Shown here piece after piece: positions 12,574 through 22,960 of a stretch of DNA of 64,000 bases; the first letter of the stretch is position 1; every line of letters begins with the position of its first letter. Origin of the DNA: Melieria omissa (taxonomy: Eukaryota; Arthropoda; Insecta; Diptera; Ulidiidae); NCBI GenBank assembly GCA_963971225.1, contig OZ020269.1:88702783-88766782 (forward strand). The letters are read 5' to 3'. The notes beneath the pieces were generated by a model that worked only from the letters and a program-made list of their open reading frames with translations, ran no database searches and had not been told where the DNA came from. The translations under genes and the position numbers were made by a program.

Positions 12574-12586
12574 CGAAGGTTATGTA
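12574..12586. repeat. 13-bp target-site duplication, left copy (retrotransposon 3' side)
   Basis: CGAAGGTTATGTA here is repeated exactly at 18126-18138. The bases just outside differ (G versus C on one side, G versus A on the other), so the duplication is 13 bp and fixes both ends of the retrotransposon. Confidence 0.9.
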
Positions 12587-12600
12587 GGTTAGGTTAGGTA
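12587..12600 (-). repeat. Telomere-like CCTAACC tail of the retrotransposon
   Basis: On the element strand the 3' end reads CCCTTCCCTACCTAACCTAACC directly before the target duplication. It takes the place of a poly(A) tail. Short GGTTAGG/CCTAACC runs elsewhere in the window (39690-39706, 41129-41142, 41299-41312) may be tails of dead copies. Confidence 0.75.
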
Positions 12601-12701
12601 GGGAAGGGTGTGTGCGTCCCAAGGGCAGCACTTCCACTCGGAGGCCAAAATGGCCCATTGTGAATCCCTTCATGGAAGATTCCGGAGCTAACCAGTGGCT
12701 C

Positions 12702-15700
12702 TCAGTTCGGGGCAAACCAGTTCGACCTCTTGATGAAGGAGAGTAGATCCGATATTTCAACTACTGCTGCGCAGGCCAAGTCTACCAGGAACCTTGACCC
12801 CAAGGTACGGAGTCGGCGTTCCTGCAGAGCCGGGCAGTGGCACAGGTAGTGTTGGATCGTTTCCACTTCTTCCTCATCTCCACAGCTTCTGCAGACATCA
12901 CTGGACGAGAGGCACCATTTGACCAGCATAGATCCAATGGCGCAGTGTCCAGTGATGACTCCAACAAGCTGCCTAATAGAGGTTCGACTCAGGGACAGTA
13001 CATATCGCGTTTTCCTCACGGAAAGGGAAGGCCATATTGCCCGGCAGGTACTGCAATCAGTTCTGCTCCGCCATGAGGACTCGATGTAAGTTTTGCTCAA
13101 CCTGTCAATACGCAAATACAGGGCAGATATCGGAAGGACCACAGAGTTATCCACTTCGGTGAGAGGCAGGGCGACCCCCTTTCTTGCCATCTCATCCGCT
13201 GCCTCGTTTCCTGCCACTCCAGAGTGGCCTGGAACCCAGCAGAGAGTGACTCGGTGATGTCCGATGCCGCGAAGTGCACTGCGACAACTCTGCACTACCT
13301 TTGATTTCACAGTCGCTGATTCCAGCGCTTTAAGGGCTGCCTGACTATCCACACAGATTGTGATATCCGTGGGTGATAATCCGCTGTCGCGGATTAATTC
13401 AGCAGCTTTCCAGATTGCATAAATCTCCGCCTGAAAGATGCTACAGAGGTCCGGGAGTCTGAAAGACCGTTGAGCCCCTAGTGCATCTGAGTGGACACCA
13501 GCTCCTGTACCTTCCTCCATCTTAGAACCATCTGTGAAGATGGTGATGGAGGCGTCTCTTATCACACTTGTAAGTCCCCATTCTTCCCTTGAGGGAAAGG
13601 AGGTAAGTGCGCGCGAATCAAAATCCAGGTATGGAATTAGATAGTCCGTGCAGGAATCTAATTGATGTTCCGTACCTGGCCTCGTAAATGACCTTAGGAT
13701 CCCAGAGTGTCCATAAGCGTGCTCTTTCCACAAGTTGGCCTCTCTCAGCCTGAGAGCGCCTTTAGCAGCACAGCACTTAATGAACTGCTCTATTGGGTGG
13801 AGATGTAGAATCATCTCTAGGCCTGCCTGGGGGGTGCTTTTGACGGTTCCTGCTATTCCCATAGCCGCCAGTCTCTGCACCTTCATCAGTTGCGTCGCCA
13901 AGGACCTGGTGTCCGTGGCCGGCCACCAGACAATGGCTCCGTAACATAAGATCGGCCGAATGATCGCTGTATACATCCAGTGGACAATGCCCGGCCGCAA
14001 TCCCCACTTTTTCCCGAAGGCCTTCTGACAGACGTAGAAGGCATTCAGGCTCTTCTTCACCCGCTCTTCCACGTTGCGTCTCCAAGAAAGCTTGGAGTCG
14101 AGTGTGGTGCCAAGGTATTTCACCTCGGGTGAGAGGGTGATAGTGATGCCGCTGAGTTTCGGCAGCCTAAACTCCGGTATCTTGTATCTCCGGGTGAACA
14201 GTACCATAACCGTCTTTGAGGGGTTAACTCCTAGACCGTTATGCTCTGCCCACCTAGAGAGTTCTCCTAAAGCAGACTCCATGAGATCACTGATGGTGGA
14301 AAGAAATTTTCCGGGGATCAGGATAGTGACGTCGTCCGCATATGCTACTACTCGCAGCCTCCTGGATTCGAAGATCTCGAGGATGTTGTTTATCACAAGC
14401 AGCCACAGCAGAGGCGAAAGGACGCCCCCCTGAGGTGTGCCCCTTGTGGTTAACCTCCTCACCGAGCACGAGCCTAGGCTGGAGTGAACCCTTCTGCTAC
14501 TAAGCATATCGCTGGTCCACCTTACCACTTTCTCGTCCACTTCGAATTTTCTAAGTGCACTGGTTATTGCCTCTAGAGTGACGTTATTAAAGGCCCCCTC
14601 AATATCGAGGAAAGCGGCTAACGTATACTCCTTGACGCTCAGCGATTTTTCGATCGTCTGAACGACCTCATGTAAGGCGCTGTCTACAGATTTTCCCCTG
14701 CAATACGCATGTTGCGTCCTGCAGAGTCCCCTGGACTGTGCCACTCCCCTGACATAGACATCCACCAGCCTCTCCAAAGTCTTAAGAAAGAACGATGACA
14801 GGCTGATCGGTCTGTAGTCTTTTGCAGTGATGTGGTTTGACTTCCCCGCCTTGGGGATGAACACCACCTTAACCTCTTTCCAGGCGCGCGGTACATAGCC
14901 CTGTTGGAGAGATTCCCGAAAGATTCGCACCAAGACTTTGACCACTGCCTCCTTAGACCATTGCAGCATAGCCGGAATGACACCATCGGGACCCGGAGAT
15001 TTGTACGGGTTGAAGGTGTCTATCGCCCATGCCACTTTGACCTCATCGATAATCCCCCGAACAAAAGCATCCGGTCGTGACGAGTGCTGTCTATGAGGCG
15101 TGGTCGTCTCAACAACACTCGTGCAACCGGGAAAGTGGGTGTTCATGAGAGTCTCTAGAAGCTCCTCCCTCGATTCTGTCCACGAGCCGTCAGACTTCCT
15201 AATGCTGCTAGGGGTATGTGATGCCCCGGCTAGCACCTTGCGAAGTCTGGCGGCCTCGTTGACATTGTCGAGGGATTCACAGTACTTCCTCCAATTATCC
15301 CGCTTGGCCGCCCTAATAGTCTTCTTAAACTTATTAAAGCTAGCCTTGTAGGCTCCCCAGTCTTCTTCAGTTCGGCTAAGTTTAGCCTTATTGAAGAGAC
15401 GTCTGGTATCTGTTCTAAGTTGTCTTAGCTCTGGGGTCCACCACACCGCGTTGGTTTTCCGTGGAGCTCGACTTTTAGGACAAGATTCATTAAAAGACTT
15501 GTTAAGCACTTTCGTTAGAAGACCAACTGACCTGTCAATGTTGTTTCTCTCGAATGTAGCGATCGCTTTGCGCGATGCCAGTTTCTGAGAAACTAGTGCA
15601 CTGAATTTAGGCCAGTTAGTCTTTCTCGGATTCCTATAAGTTTGTGGACATCCAACCTCTATGGCCACTGAAAAGACTATACGGTTGTGGTCCGAGAACG

Positions 15701-16415
15701 AACATTCCGTCAGTACTTTCCAGTCGACCACGGAGATAGTGTTGGAGTCGGTAACTAAGGTAATATCTATGACTTCCTCCCTAATCCTATTGTGGAAAGT
15801 CGGCGTATTGCCTCTATTGCACAGCACAAGGTTAGAGCCTAGAAGAAACTCAAAAATTGACTCACCCCTACTGTTGGTGTCGGAACTTCCCCACAGCATG
15901 TGGTGTGCATTGGCATCACACCCGATGATAAGGTCGAGCCTCCGTGATCGGGCGTGCGCAGCAAGGTCCCGGACTTCCTTCGGCGGTGGTTCCTCCCCTT
16001 CGAATGGCATGTATGCGGACGACAGGATCAGGTCTCGCCCATCGCGTCGTTCGCATGCAGCCACACACAGGTCACCAGTACTGTAATGAGACAAAAGAAA
16101 CAAATTAATGCACCTTCTGTATACAATACAGGCTCGTATCTTACCTTCACCGCGTGAATGAAGCAATCTAAATTGACCTGAATCTAACCCACAAACCCTG
16201 TCTCCTACGATCCAGGGTTCCTGAATTAGAGCCAGGTCAACTCCAGTCTCCTCAAGGAACTGCATAAGGTCGTGGGTGGCGGCTTTAGAGTGGTGCAGGT
16301 TTATCTGCACTACCTTCAGCCTTCCCTTGTGTGGTGCGCTCCTTGTTAGGGAAGCGAGCTTTGAGGGAACCCAAACCGAACTTAACAACTCCCAGGGAGT
16401 CCCGCAGATGGGCAA
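12702..16415 (-). CDS. Retrotransposon ORF2: endonuclease, reverse transcriptase, RNase H
   Basis: This 1,237-residue protein would nick target DNA and reverse-transcribe the element RNA at the nick. An APE-type endonuclease spans about residues 34-250, with QINLHHSK (N39), IQEPW (E66), SAYMPFEG (Y135), GCDANAHH (D167, N169) and SDH at 241-243. The reverse transcriptase spans about 510-780: AFLDIEGAFNNV (D604), RGTPQGGVLSPLLW from 658 and YADD at 692-695. RNase H covers about 955-1080, with FTDGS (D962), QAEIYA (E997), VDSQAAL (D1023), WVPGHSG (H1064) and NEAADEMA (E1071, D1074). The C-terminus has C1175-x2-C1178-x10-H1189-x4-C1194. All expected catalytic residues are present and there is no internal stop. 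The first Met lies inside ORF1, 131 nt upstream of its stop, one base out of frame. Translation by reinitiation or frameshift is possible. The true start could be a few codons later, since the endonuclease core begins near residue 33. Confidence 0.95.
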   Translation of the reverse strand: MPICGTPWELLSSVWVPSKLASLTRSAPHKGRLKVVQINLHHSKAATHDLMQFLEETGVDLALIQEPWIVGDRVCGLDSGQFRLLHSRGEGKIRACIVYRRCINLFLLSHYSTGDLCVAACERRDGRDLILSSAYMPFEGEEPPPKEVRDLAAHARSRRLDLIIGCDANAHHMLWGSSDTNSRGESIFEFLLGSNLVLCNRGNTPTFHNRIREEVIDITLVTDSNTISVVDWKVLTECSFSDHNRIVFSVAIEVGCPQTYRNPRKTNWPKFSALVSQKLASRKAIATFERNNIDRSVGLLTKVLNKSFNESCPKSRAPRKTNAVWWTPELRQLRTDTRRLFNKAKLSRTEEDWGAYKASFNKFKKTIRAAKRDNWRKYCESLDNVNEAARLRKVLAGASHTPSSIRKSDGSWTESREELLETLMNTHFPGCTSVVETTTPHRQHSSRPDAFVRGIIDEVKVAWAIDTFNPYKSPGPDGVIPAMLQWSKEAVVKVLVRIFRESLQQGYVPRAWKEVKVVFIPKAGKSNHITAKDYRPISLSSFFLKTLERLVDVYVRGVAQSRGLCRTQHAYCRGKSVDSALHEVVQTIEKSLSVKEYTLAAFLDIEGAFNNVTLEAITSALRKFEVDEKVVRWTSDMLSSRRVHSSLGSCSVRRLTTRGTPQGGVLSPLLWLLVINNILEIFESRRLRVVAYADDVTILIPGKFLSTISDLMESALGELSRWAEHNGLGVNPSKTVMVLFTRRYKIPEFRLPKLSGITITLSPEVKYLGTTLDSKLSWRRNVEERVKKSLNAFYVCQKAFGKKWGLRPGIVHWMYTAIIRPILCYGAIVWWPATDTRSLATQLMKVQRLAAMGIAGTVKSTPQAGLEMILHLHPIEQFIKCCAAKGALRLREANLWKEHAYGHSGILRSFTRPGTEHQLDSCTDYLIPYLDFDSRALTSFPSREEWGLTSVIRDASITIFTDGSKMEEGTGAGVHSDALGAQRSFRLPDLCSIFQAEIYAIWKAAELIRDSGLSPTDITICVDSQAALKALESATVKSKVVQSCRSALRGIGHHRVTLCWVPGHSGVAGNEAADEMARKGVALPLTEVDNSVVLPISALYLRIDRLSKTYIESSWRSRTDCSTCRAIWPSLSVRKTRYVLSLSRTSIRQLVGVITGHCAIGSMLVKWCLSSSDVCRSCGDEEEVETIQHYLCHCPALQERRLRTLGSRFLVDLACAAVVEISDLLSFIKRSNWFAPN

Positions 16416-17940
16416 AGGACGATTGATCTACCGCGATCACGATGTTCTTGCCCGCCTCATTTTTACAAGTAGTGGAGGATACAATTCTCCACTCTCCTGT
16501 GTTCAGGCCACTATTCTGCCGGCCAATCAGCTTCACCGTGTCGGCGTCCTCCATAACTGGAGGGGGGACCCACAGTGTGACGATAGGCCGGAGTGGCAGA
16601 CGGTCACGGGGTATGACCTCGAGTTTCGCCCCCTGCCAGAGGGGCTCAAGACCGCCGATAGTGCGCACCAAGAAGTTGAGGGACTCCTTGTTGCCACAAC
16701 CGACGATTTTGACACCCTTCTGCCAGCCAGCGCCGTCGAAGTCAATTTCGCCGTCAGCCGCCTCGAGCATCGCTCGCAGAATGCGCGCCTCTACAGAAAG
16801 CCAGTTTTCCGGGCGAATTTTCCCATCAGGATCGCTCCGGTCCACCACGGCTATCTGCAACTCCTGTGGGGAAGAGAAGCTAGCTGAGGGCTTCAGCTTT
16901 TTCCCCTCCCCTGTCGGCTGATCGTCACCCGATCTTCCCCTTTTTACGGCCTTTTCCACCGTGGTGGAAGTGGGCCTTGAAGAGGTGGTGGGTCTCTGAC
17001 CAGTCTCATTTGACGGGGCGACCGCAGCACTGTTTCCAGGCTTTGCCGTCCCCGTCTTTACTCTCACCCGTGCAGTGACGGAGGATGTGGCCTTGTTCCT
17101 AGGCTTTTCCGCCTCCACTGCACCTTCGGTGGGCCGTGCAGCCGTGGCACTGTCACCAGGCGTTGCTGCAACGGCCGTGCATTTTGCACCAGAAATCGCC
17201 GCCTGTTTCTTCTCGAATCTAGCCACGATCTTCTGGTGCTTCCTTACCAGATCCTTCTCCTTATCGGACAAGGATCCAGGCTCTTTGCTCACTCTGCGGA
17301 GAAACGCAAGAGAGCGCCGGTAGCCATTTCTGGCTTTCTTCGCAGCACTGCTCGCCTTGCGTTCCCCCGCCGGTAAGATACCAGGAATGGAGCCAGTGGC
17401 CGCAGGTCGGTCTCCCTCCTCCAGGAGTGCCGCCTCCGCCTCAGAGTCCACCGACCCGGCGCCGCTACTTTGCGAGAGAATCATAGATTCCCCCTCTATA
17501 GCAGCGTCGAGTCGAAGGCCCCGGAGCTGAGGCACCACCCCCGAAAGTGAGGGACCATCCTGTGCTGTGGACTCCTGCGCCTTTTGCCTGCTTAATGCAG
17601 GTTTGGGCGCCTCCTGCTTCCCAGTAGCATTTGTAGACTGCACAGCCTGGGGTCCCGCTGCACAGCCTAAGCGGTCGTTGGATGACGACGCCAGACAGCC
17701 CGCTCGCCCACTGTCTACCGCCGGTACTGGGGATCCGACTCCCTGCACCGTAAAAGAGTCCTTATGGGAGCCCTCCAGAATGGTTTTGATGAAGGGGGTC
17801 GCCTTCCCCTGTGGCGTTTCTTTGACATCTATCACGCCACCAAAAGATGATAAGAAACAGCCGCTCCTAACATGGAGATCAGACGCTGACCAGGGAGCCG
17901 CCCACTGTGGGTCAGACGCTCCTGGATTTCCGCAGCTCAA
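16285..17940 (-). CDS. Retrotransposon ORF1: gag-like RNA-binding protein, DUF4780-like domain
   Basis: The 551-residue protein is encoded upstream of ORF2 and presumably coats the element RNA. The first ~350 residues are low-complexity, rich in Ala, Ser, Pro, Gly and Lys, with a charged helical stretch near 195-245 (KKARNGYRR, DKEKDLVRKHQK). A bipartite basic cluster at 333-350 (KRGRSGDD ... GKKLK) could be a nuclear signal. Residues 357-532 form a folded-looking C-terminal domain (LQIAVVDRSDPDGKI, WLSVEARILRAML, WQGAKLEVIPRDRLPLRP, VTLWVPPP, GEWRIVSS) that I take to be the DUF4780 type found with insect retrotransposons. I am moderately sure of that label. No CCHC zinc knuckles are present, unlike many ORF1 proteins of this group. 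The start is the first Met of the frame, 185 nt from the element 5' end. Confidence 0.85.
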   Translation of the reverse strand: MSCGNPGASDPQWAAPWSASDLHVRSGCFLSSFGGVIDVKETPQGKATPFIKTILEGSHKDSFTVQGVGSPVPAVDSGRAGCLASSSNDRLGCAAGPQAVQSTNATGKQEAPKPALSRQKAQESTAQDGPSLSGVVPQLRGLRLDAAIEGESMILSQSSGAGSVDSEAEAALLEEGDRPAATGSIPGILPAGERKASSAAKKARNGYRRSLAFLRRVSKEPGSLSDKEKDLVRKHQKIVARFEKKQAAISGAKCTAVAATPGDSATAARPTEGAVEAEKPRNKATSSVTARVRVKTGTAKPGNSAAVAPSNETGQRPTTSSRPTSTTVEKAVKRGRSGDDQPTGEGKKLKPSASFSSPQELQIAVVDRSDPDGKIRPENWLSVEARILRAMLEAADGEIDFDGAGWQKGVKIVGCGNKESLNFLVRTIGGLEPLWQGAKLEVIPRDRLPLRPIVTLWVPPPVMEDADTVKLIGRQNSGLNTGEWRIVSSTTCKNEAGKNIVIAVDQSSFAHLRDSLGVVKFGLGSLKARFPNKERTTQGKAEGSADKPAPL

Positions 17941-18125
17941 ACTTCGCCAGCTGAGAAGACAAGCTTCAACAGCCGCCCGGGGACCGCCCGGTCACCAGAA
18001 GCAACCTTCGTGAAGGCGTTGAGTCCACTTGGCCTGGTACCCACAAGGATCGCAGCCGAAGATGTGGACCACGTCTACATCCGTGCAGTCAGGTGCTTTG
18101 CCTTGTGGATCCAAACCCTGATCCC

Positions 18126-18138
18126 CGAAGGTTATGTA
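18126..18138. repeat. 13-bp target-site duplication, right copy (retrotransposon 5' side)
   Basis: CGAAGGTTATGTA, identical to 12574-12586. Perfect identity suggests a young insertion. The element 5' end starts GGGGATCAGGG on the minus strand. Confidence 0.9.
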
Positions 18139-20780
18139 ACAAATCGAAAAAATATAATAATATAATTTATATTATTTGGTAGATACACTTCGACCAAAAC
18201 GGCAACTGTGCTTGGACCTTTTGTGTTATGATGTTTCCTTGACTTAAAGGGTTTATATCTTTAAATAACCCTTCACTGCCGAGTTGTCCAATCTAAGAAT
18301 TTGAATTACTAAACTACCATTCTGTGTCGAAGTGGTTTTCAATGGTGACTTTAGTGTGCTCCATTGAGTTTGCCCCAAACTAACCCAAGAAAATTTGTTG
18401 TTCCTAAAAAAGTTAATACCCTCCTTTCATTCATAAGCACCCCCTGCCTCTGTTTAACTTTTGTCCATTCTCAACATAAGTACTGCGCACTTAAGTGCAC
18501 TTTTCTGCGCGTTTAATGCATTTGCCGCGTGCAGTTTGCAAAAAGTTCAATGCCCTGCCCCACGATTAGTCTGCGCCCGCAGCGAGAAGACAAATAAGCA
18601 GACCCACAGACAGTGACTTGCATCAGTCGATAATGCATAATAAATTGCAGTTTGCTATTAGCAAATAAAAGATTAGCACTCGAATGAGCTGAAAGTCGAG
18701 TCGCATTCAAATGGCAAATGCCAACACTGCCAATGCCAGAGTCGCCAGCACAAACTGTGCCAAAAATTAGTTATGCGGCAAATGATAATTGCCAGGACTG
18801 CAAAATGAAAGAAGAACCTTGGAACCTTTTGTCAGCTACCTGGTCGGCGACTGCTGGCGGGGGTGTTCCGTGGCGCACTTGTGGTCAGCGCACAATGTGT
18901 AGTCGTGGGTTTAGCCACTGATTCGGATAAGCCGCTTAATGACAATGCGTTGCTGATTACTGGCGGATTTTCCATTGTTATTTTCTTGAAGACATTAAGT
19001 TATTTATTTGCAAAAAAGAAAAATTGATGAAATAATATTCGGCAGTCAAAAAGTCAGCATTAATTTGTTTACGCTGGACTTGCCAGCTTTGTTAGTGGTT
19101 GGTTTTGTGCAGTGATGGTAAGACAGTGCAGGGATTAGGGTAGGTTCAGAGCTCAGCGGGATGCTGTCCACTGTCCACTCTGGCGTGTGCAACCGTAATT
19201 GCATACAGGTCCATTGTGCGTAAGGTATTTCAATGTGCATTTGAGACAGCACCAGTCGGTGGAATTAGATGTGCTCGAGAAATTTGTACAGCTGAAAAGA
19301 CTTTCGAATGACTTCGTAATTATCAATAAATGTACTCAAGAACTAAGAAGTGAAAGTTCATAGTACAATGGCCCAAATGGACTGAGTGCTATGGAAGGCT
19401 TGTAGCTTCTCTGCGCACCCTCACATCACATCACATCATCAATATTGATGTTGGCATTAAGGCTTTCAATCCCGAAGCATTTTTAAAAATCCCGCTATTC
19501 GAGATTTTAAAAATTGCATTTCCGGGATCCCGGTATATTTGGGATTTTTTGAGATTTATATTCTTTAAGTATTTCGTTTAAAACAATTTTTTTTAACTGA
19601 AATTATTTCCTTTAAAAATATAATAATATTTTATAATACAAAGAAATATATTTTTTAATATATAAAGAAAGCAAAATCAGAAATTAAAGACCATTTATTT
19701 GTTGTGGATATACTCGTAAAACTTTATTTTAAAAGTAATATCGCGTTTTTATTTGGCAATCTTTTATGTAAAGATAAAAATTCATATGTCAGTAACTTAT
19801 ATCTAAAATAATATCTTATTCTAAATTAACCTGGTAGTTGAAACAGGAATTTAATTTGCATACATTGCATTTAGTTATGAGATCATTTAAACTTTTACTC
19901 CACTTGCGCCTCAATTTTCCATGCAAGTCTTCAATCTTCCTTCAAATGCTATAAAATTCTTTTGAAATGCCAAATTATAAACATTTTTGTAGCTTTAAAC
20001 CTAATCGACCTACAATTTACAAATCAATAAAAAAATGTTATAAAATAAAATTGAAAATTTAATACGCTGCGCTGATAACACTCCTTCCCCCGCTTTCCCT
20101 CCGAAATTGCTTTCAATAAACTGTAGAAATTTTGCTGTCGCATATTTTTCCTTATATGAGAAATGTTTGAATTACAACACATGGACTGACGCTCACTTAT
20201 CAGCCAAAGAAAAACTGCAGCTACATTCAGTCGTGTCGCTGATAAGAAATCGTAGACAGCAGACCGTCGCTACAGTTGCGGGAAAAAATCACACACACAA
20301 ATTCGACTATGAAAATGATGACATTTTGCTGTTGTAAAAATGCAGTTGAGCGCAACAGTATTTTTTTCGCTGCTGATAAGATTAAAATTGAAGCTAAAAT
20401 GTGTTCAAGAGTGCAACAACAACAATTGGAATGAAGAGTTCAACATTCTTTGCCGCTGCCAAAACAAAAAGTAGACACATTTTGTGTAGGCAATTCTATT
20501 TTTTCCAACATGCAGCGATAAGTTTTTGTTGTTGTTGTTTGTAATTGTAACTTTTAAATATTTGTATACGCGATTTTTAACCCCAAAGACATAATTCAGC
20601 GTTGTTCTAACCTTTTGCTGTTTATGGTAGAAATGTAGAATGGAAAATATTTGTGAGACTCCTCTGTGTAAGAAATGTGCAGCGTTTAGGAGCTTTGACT
20701 GTGGCAAACAGAAACATAAGAAGGCGTTTAGAAGAAGAAGCATGGGATCAATGTTGGGAAATGCGATAATAATTGGCTTA
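18139..20780. other. Non-coding DNA, mixed composition
   Basis: No gene is recognised. 18480-18960 is GC-richer. The segment about 19368-19440 (AATGGACTGAGTGCTATGGA ... TTGTAGCTTC ... CACCCTCACATCACATC) resembles 50455-50516 and may be a shared repeat or retrotransposon 3' end. A 12-bp palindrome CCGGGATCCCGG lies near 19513. The rest is AT-rich. Confidence 0.45.
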
Positions 20781-22960
20781 TTCATTAAAAATAAATAAAT
20801 AATTATATTAATTAATTAATTAATTAAAAATAAATAAATTCATTAATTATTTAAAAAATAAAAAAATTAATTAATTAGAATTAAAAAGAAATTAAAAATA
20901 AATAAATTAATTCAAAATAAATTAATTAAATAGAAGAATATAATTAAATTAAAAAATTTAATTATTTTATTGAGTTAATACATTTTTTAGTCTTTATTAA
21001 TTAATTTTTTAGTATTTATTAATGAATGGAAATAGTAAAATAATTTAAATTATAGTCAAATAATCAATATGAGTAAATGAAATTAATTAAATAATTTGAA
21101 ATATTAATCAAGTAACAATAAACTTTAGTCTTTATTAAATTTTATTAATAAATTGAAATAGTAAAATAATTCAAATTATAGTCAAATAATCAACATGAGT
21201 AAATGAAATTAATTAATTAATTTGAAATATTAATTAAGTAACAATAAACTAATTAAACTTTAAGTGAAATATTTTAAAATGAATAATTAAAAAATAGTTT
21301 AATCTTAATTGAATAAAAATGATTGAATTAAGGAATTGAAAATAATTGCATTAATTAATTAAAAATAATTTAATAAAACGGATTTAATTAATTAATTGAT
21401 TAATGAAATTGATTGAAATAGGATTGCAATAGGTAATAATTAAATTTGAAATATGTATTTATCTAATTAGTCAGCTGATTAATTACAAAAAGCTATTTCA
21501 ATATTAATTAACTACAATAAATAAATATTTTTAAAAATTTATGATTTTATTTTAATTTAAATTAAATTTTTGAATAATTATAGTCAAATAATCAACATGA
21601 GTAAATGAAATCAATTAAATAATTTGAAATATTAATTAAGTAACAATAAACTTTAGTCTTTATTAAATTTTATTAATAAATTGAAATAGTAAAATAATTC
21701 AAATTATAGTCAAATAATCAACATGAGTAAATGAAATTAATTAATTAATTTGAAATATTAATTAAGTAACAATAAACTAATTAAACTTTAAGTGAAGTAT
21801 TTTAAAATGAATAATTAAAAAATAGTTTAATCTCAATTGAATACAAATGATTGAATTAAGGAATTGAAAATAATTGCATTAATTAATTAAAAATAATTTA
21901 ATAAAACGTATTTAATTAATTAATTGATTAATGAAATTGATTGAAATAGGATTGCAATAGGTAATAATTAAATTTGAAATATGTATTTATCTAATTAGTC
22001 AGCTGATTAATTACAAAAAAATATTATAAAAATATTTAAAAATATTATTTACAATAATTAAATATTTTTAAAAATGTATGATTTTATTTTAATTTAAATT
22101 AAATTTTGGAATAATTGTGTCTCAATTAAATTATTTTATTATTCGTTAATTTATGAATGAATTTATACAAATTAATTTTGTCTTAATTAATTACATTACT
22201 TTAAATTAATTAATGACTTAAATTTAATTGTAATAAAAGCTTTTTAATTATTGTGTAATGAATTATTTTTTATTGAATTCAATTAAATTTAATTTCAAAT
22301 TAAAATCATGAATTATTTAAAAAAACTTAGTTAATTGATTTTTAATTAAATTAATTTGTTACTCTTTAAGTAATGAATGAATTTATACAAATTAGTTTTG
22401 TCTTAATTAATCACATCAATTTATTAATTGAACAATTTATTAACTAAATAATTCAAATTAATTATAATAAAAACGAAATAATTTTATTTTTGAATTCATT
22501 TACTAATTAATTAAACTTAATTGTAATAAACTAAATAATTTTAATGTTTTAATTTCATGTGTAATACATTATTTTTTATTGAATTCATTATCAAATAATT
22601 TTAAAACTAAATAAATTATTACAAATAATTTAGTTACTTGATTTTTAATTAAATGATTTTATTTCTCATTGATTAAGAAATGAATTTACATAACTGAATT
22701 TTGTGTTAATTAATTATTATATTTATTTCATTAATATGTTTAATTTAATTGTTTTAAAAACTAATTATTTGTAATTTTTTATATACATTTTATATTTAAT
22801 TTTTTTAAGTTTTAAACTTTTTTAGTTTTAAACTTATTCAATAAAACTAATTGAATTATCAAATACAAAAGAATTAACTGAATTAAAAATTTAATTAGTT
22901 TTTATTTAAATTAAAACCCCAAAAATTTTTAACAAAACCTAAACAATTTACTCTAAATTA
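20781..22960. repeat. AT-rich satellite-like region with nested duplications
   Basis: About 2.2 kb of almost pure A/T dominated by TTAATTAA. A 528-bp unit is present twice in tandem (about 21048-21575 and 21576-22110, marked by AATTATAGTCAAATAATCAA and TTAGTCAGCTGATTAATTAC). Each copy contains an internal 126-bp duplication (starts 21048/21174 and 21576/21702). Further right a block around GAATGAATTTATACAAATTA recurs near 22156, 22374 and, weakly, 22680. No coding capacity. It could behave as a scaffold-attachment-type region, but that is only inference from composition. Confidence 0.85.

Larger units (their letters stand above)
12587..18125 (-). mobile_element. Full-length LOA/I-type non-LTR retrotransposon, 5,539 bp
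   Basis: The element lies on the minus strand between two perfect copies of a 13-bp target duplication. Its parts in order are a ~185-nt 5'UTR, ORF1 (551 codons), ORF2 (1,237 codons, endonuclease-RT-RNase H-zinc knuckle), a ~115-nt 3'UTR and a tail ending TACCTAACCTAACC instead of poly(A). The two frames overlap by 131 nt. The endonuclease before RT, the RNase H after RT and the short repeat tail point to the I/LOA/R1 group. The RT block DIEGAFNNV and the RNase H favour LOA or a relative, but the clade is my inference. Both frames are open and catalytic residues are kept, so this may be a recent, possibly competent copy. Confidence 0.9.

Noticed and set aside
13735..16086. Plus-strand open frames inside the retrotransposon
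   Set aside because: They are antisense shadows of the RT-encoding ORF2.
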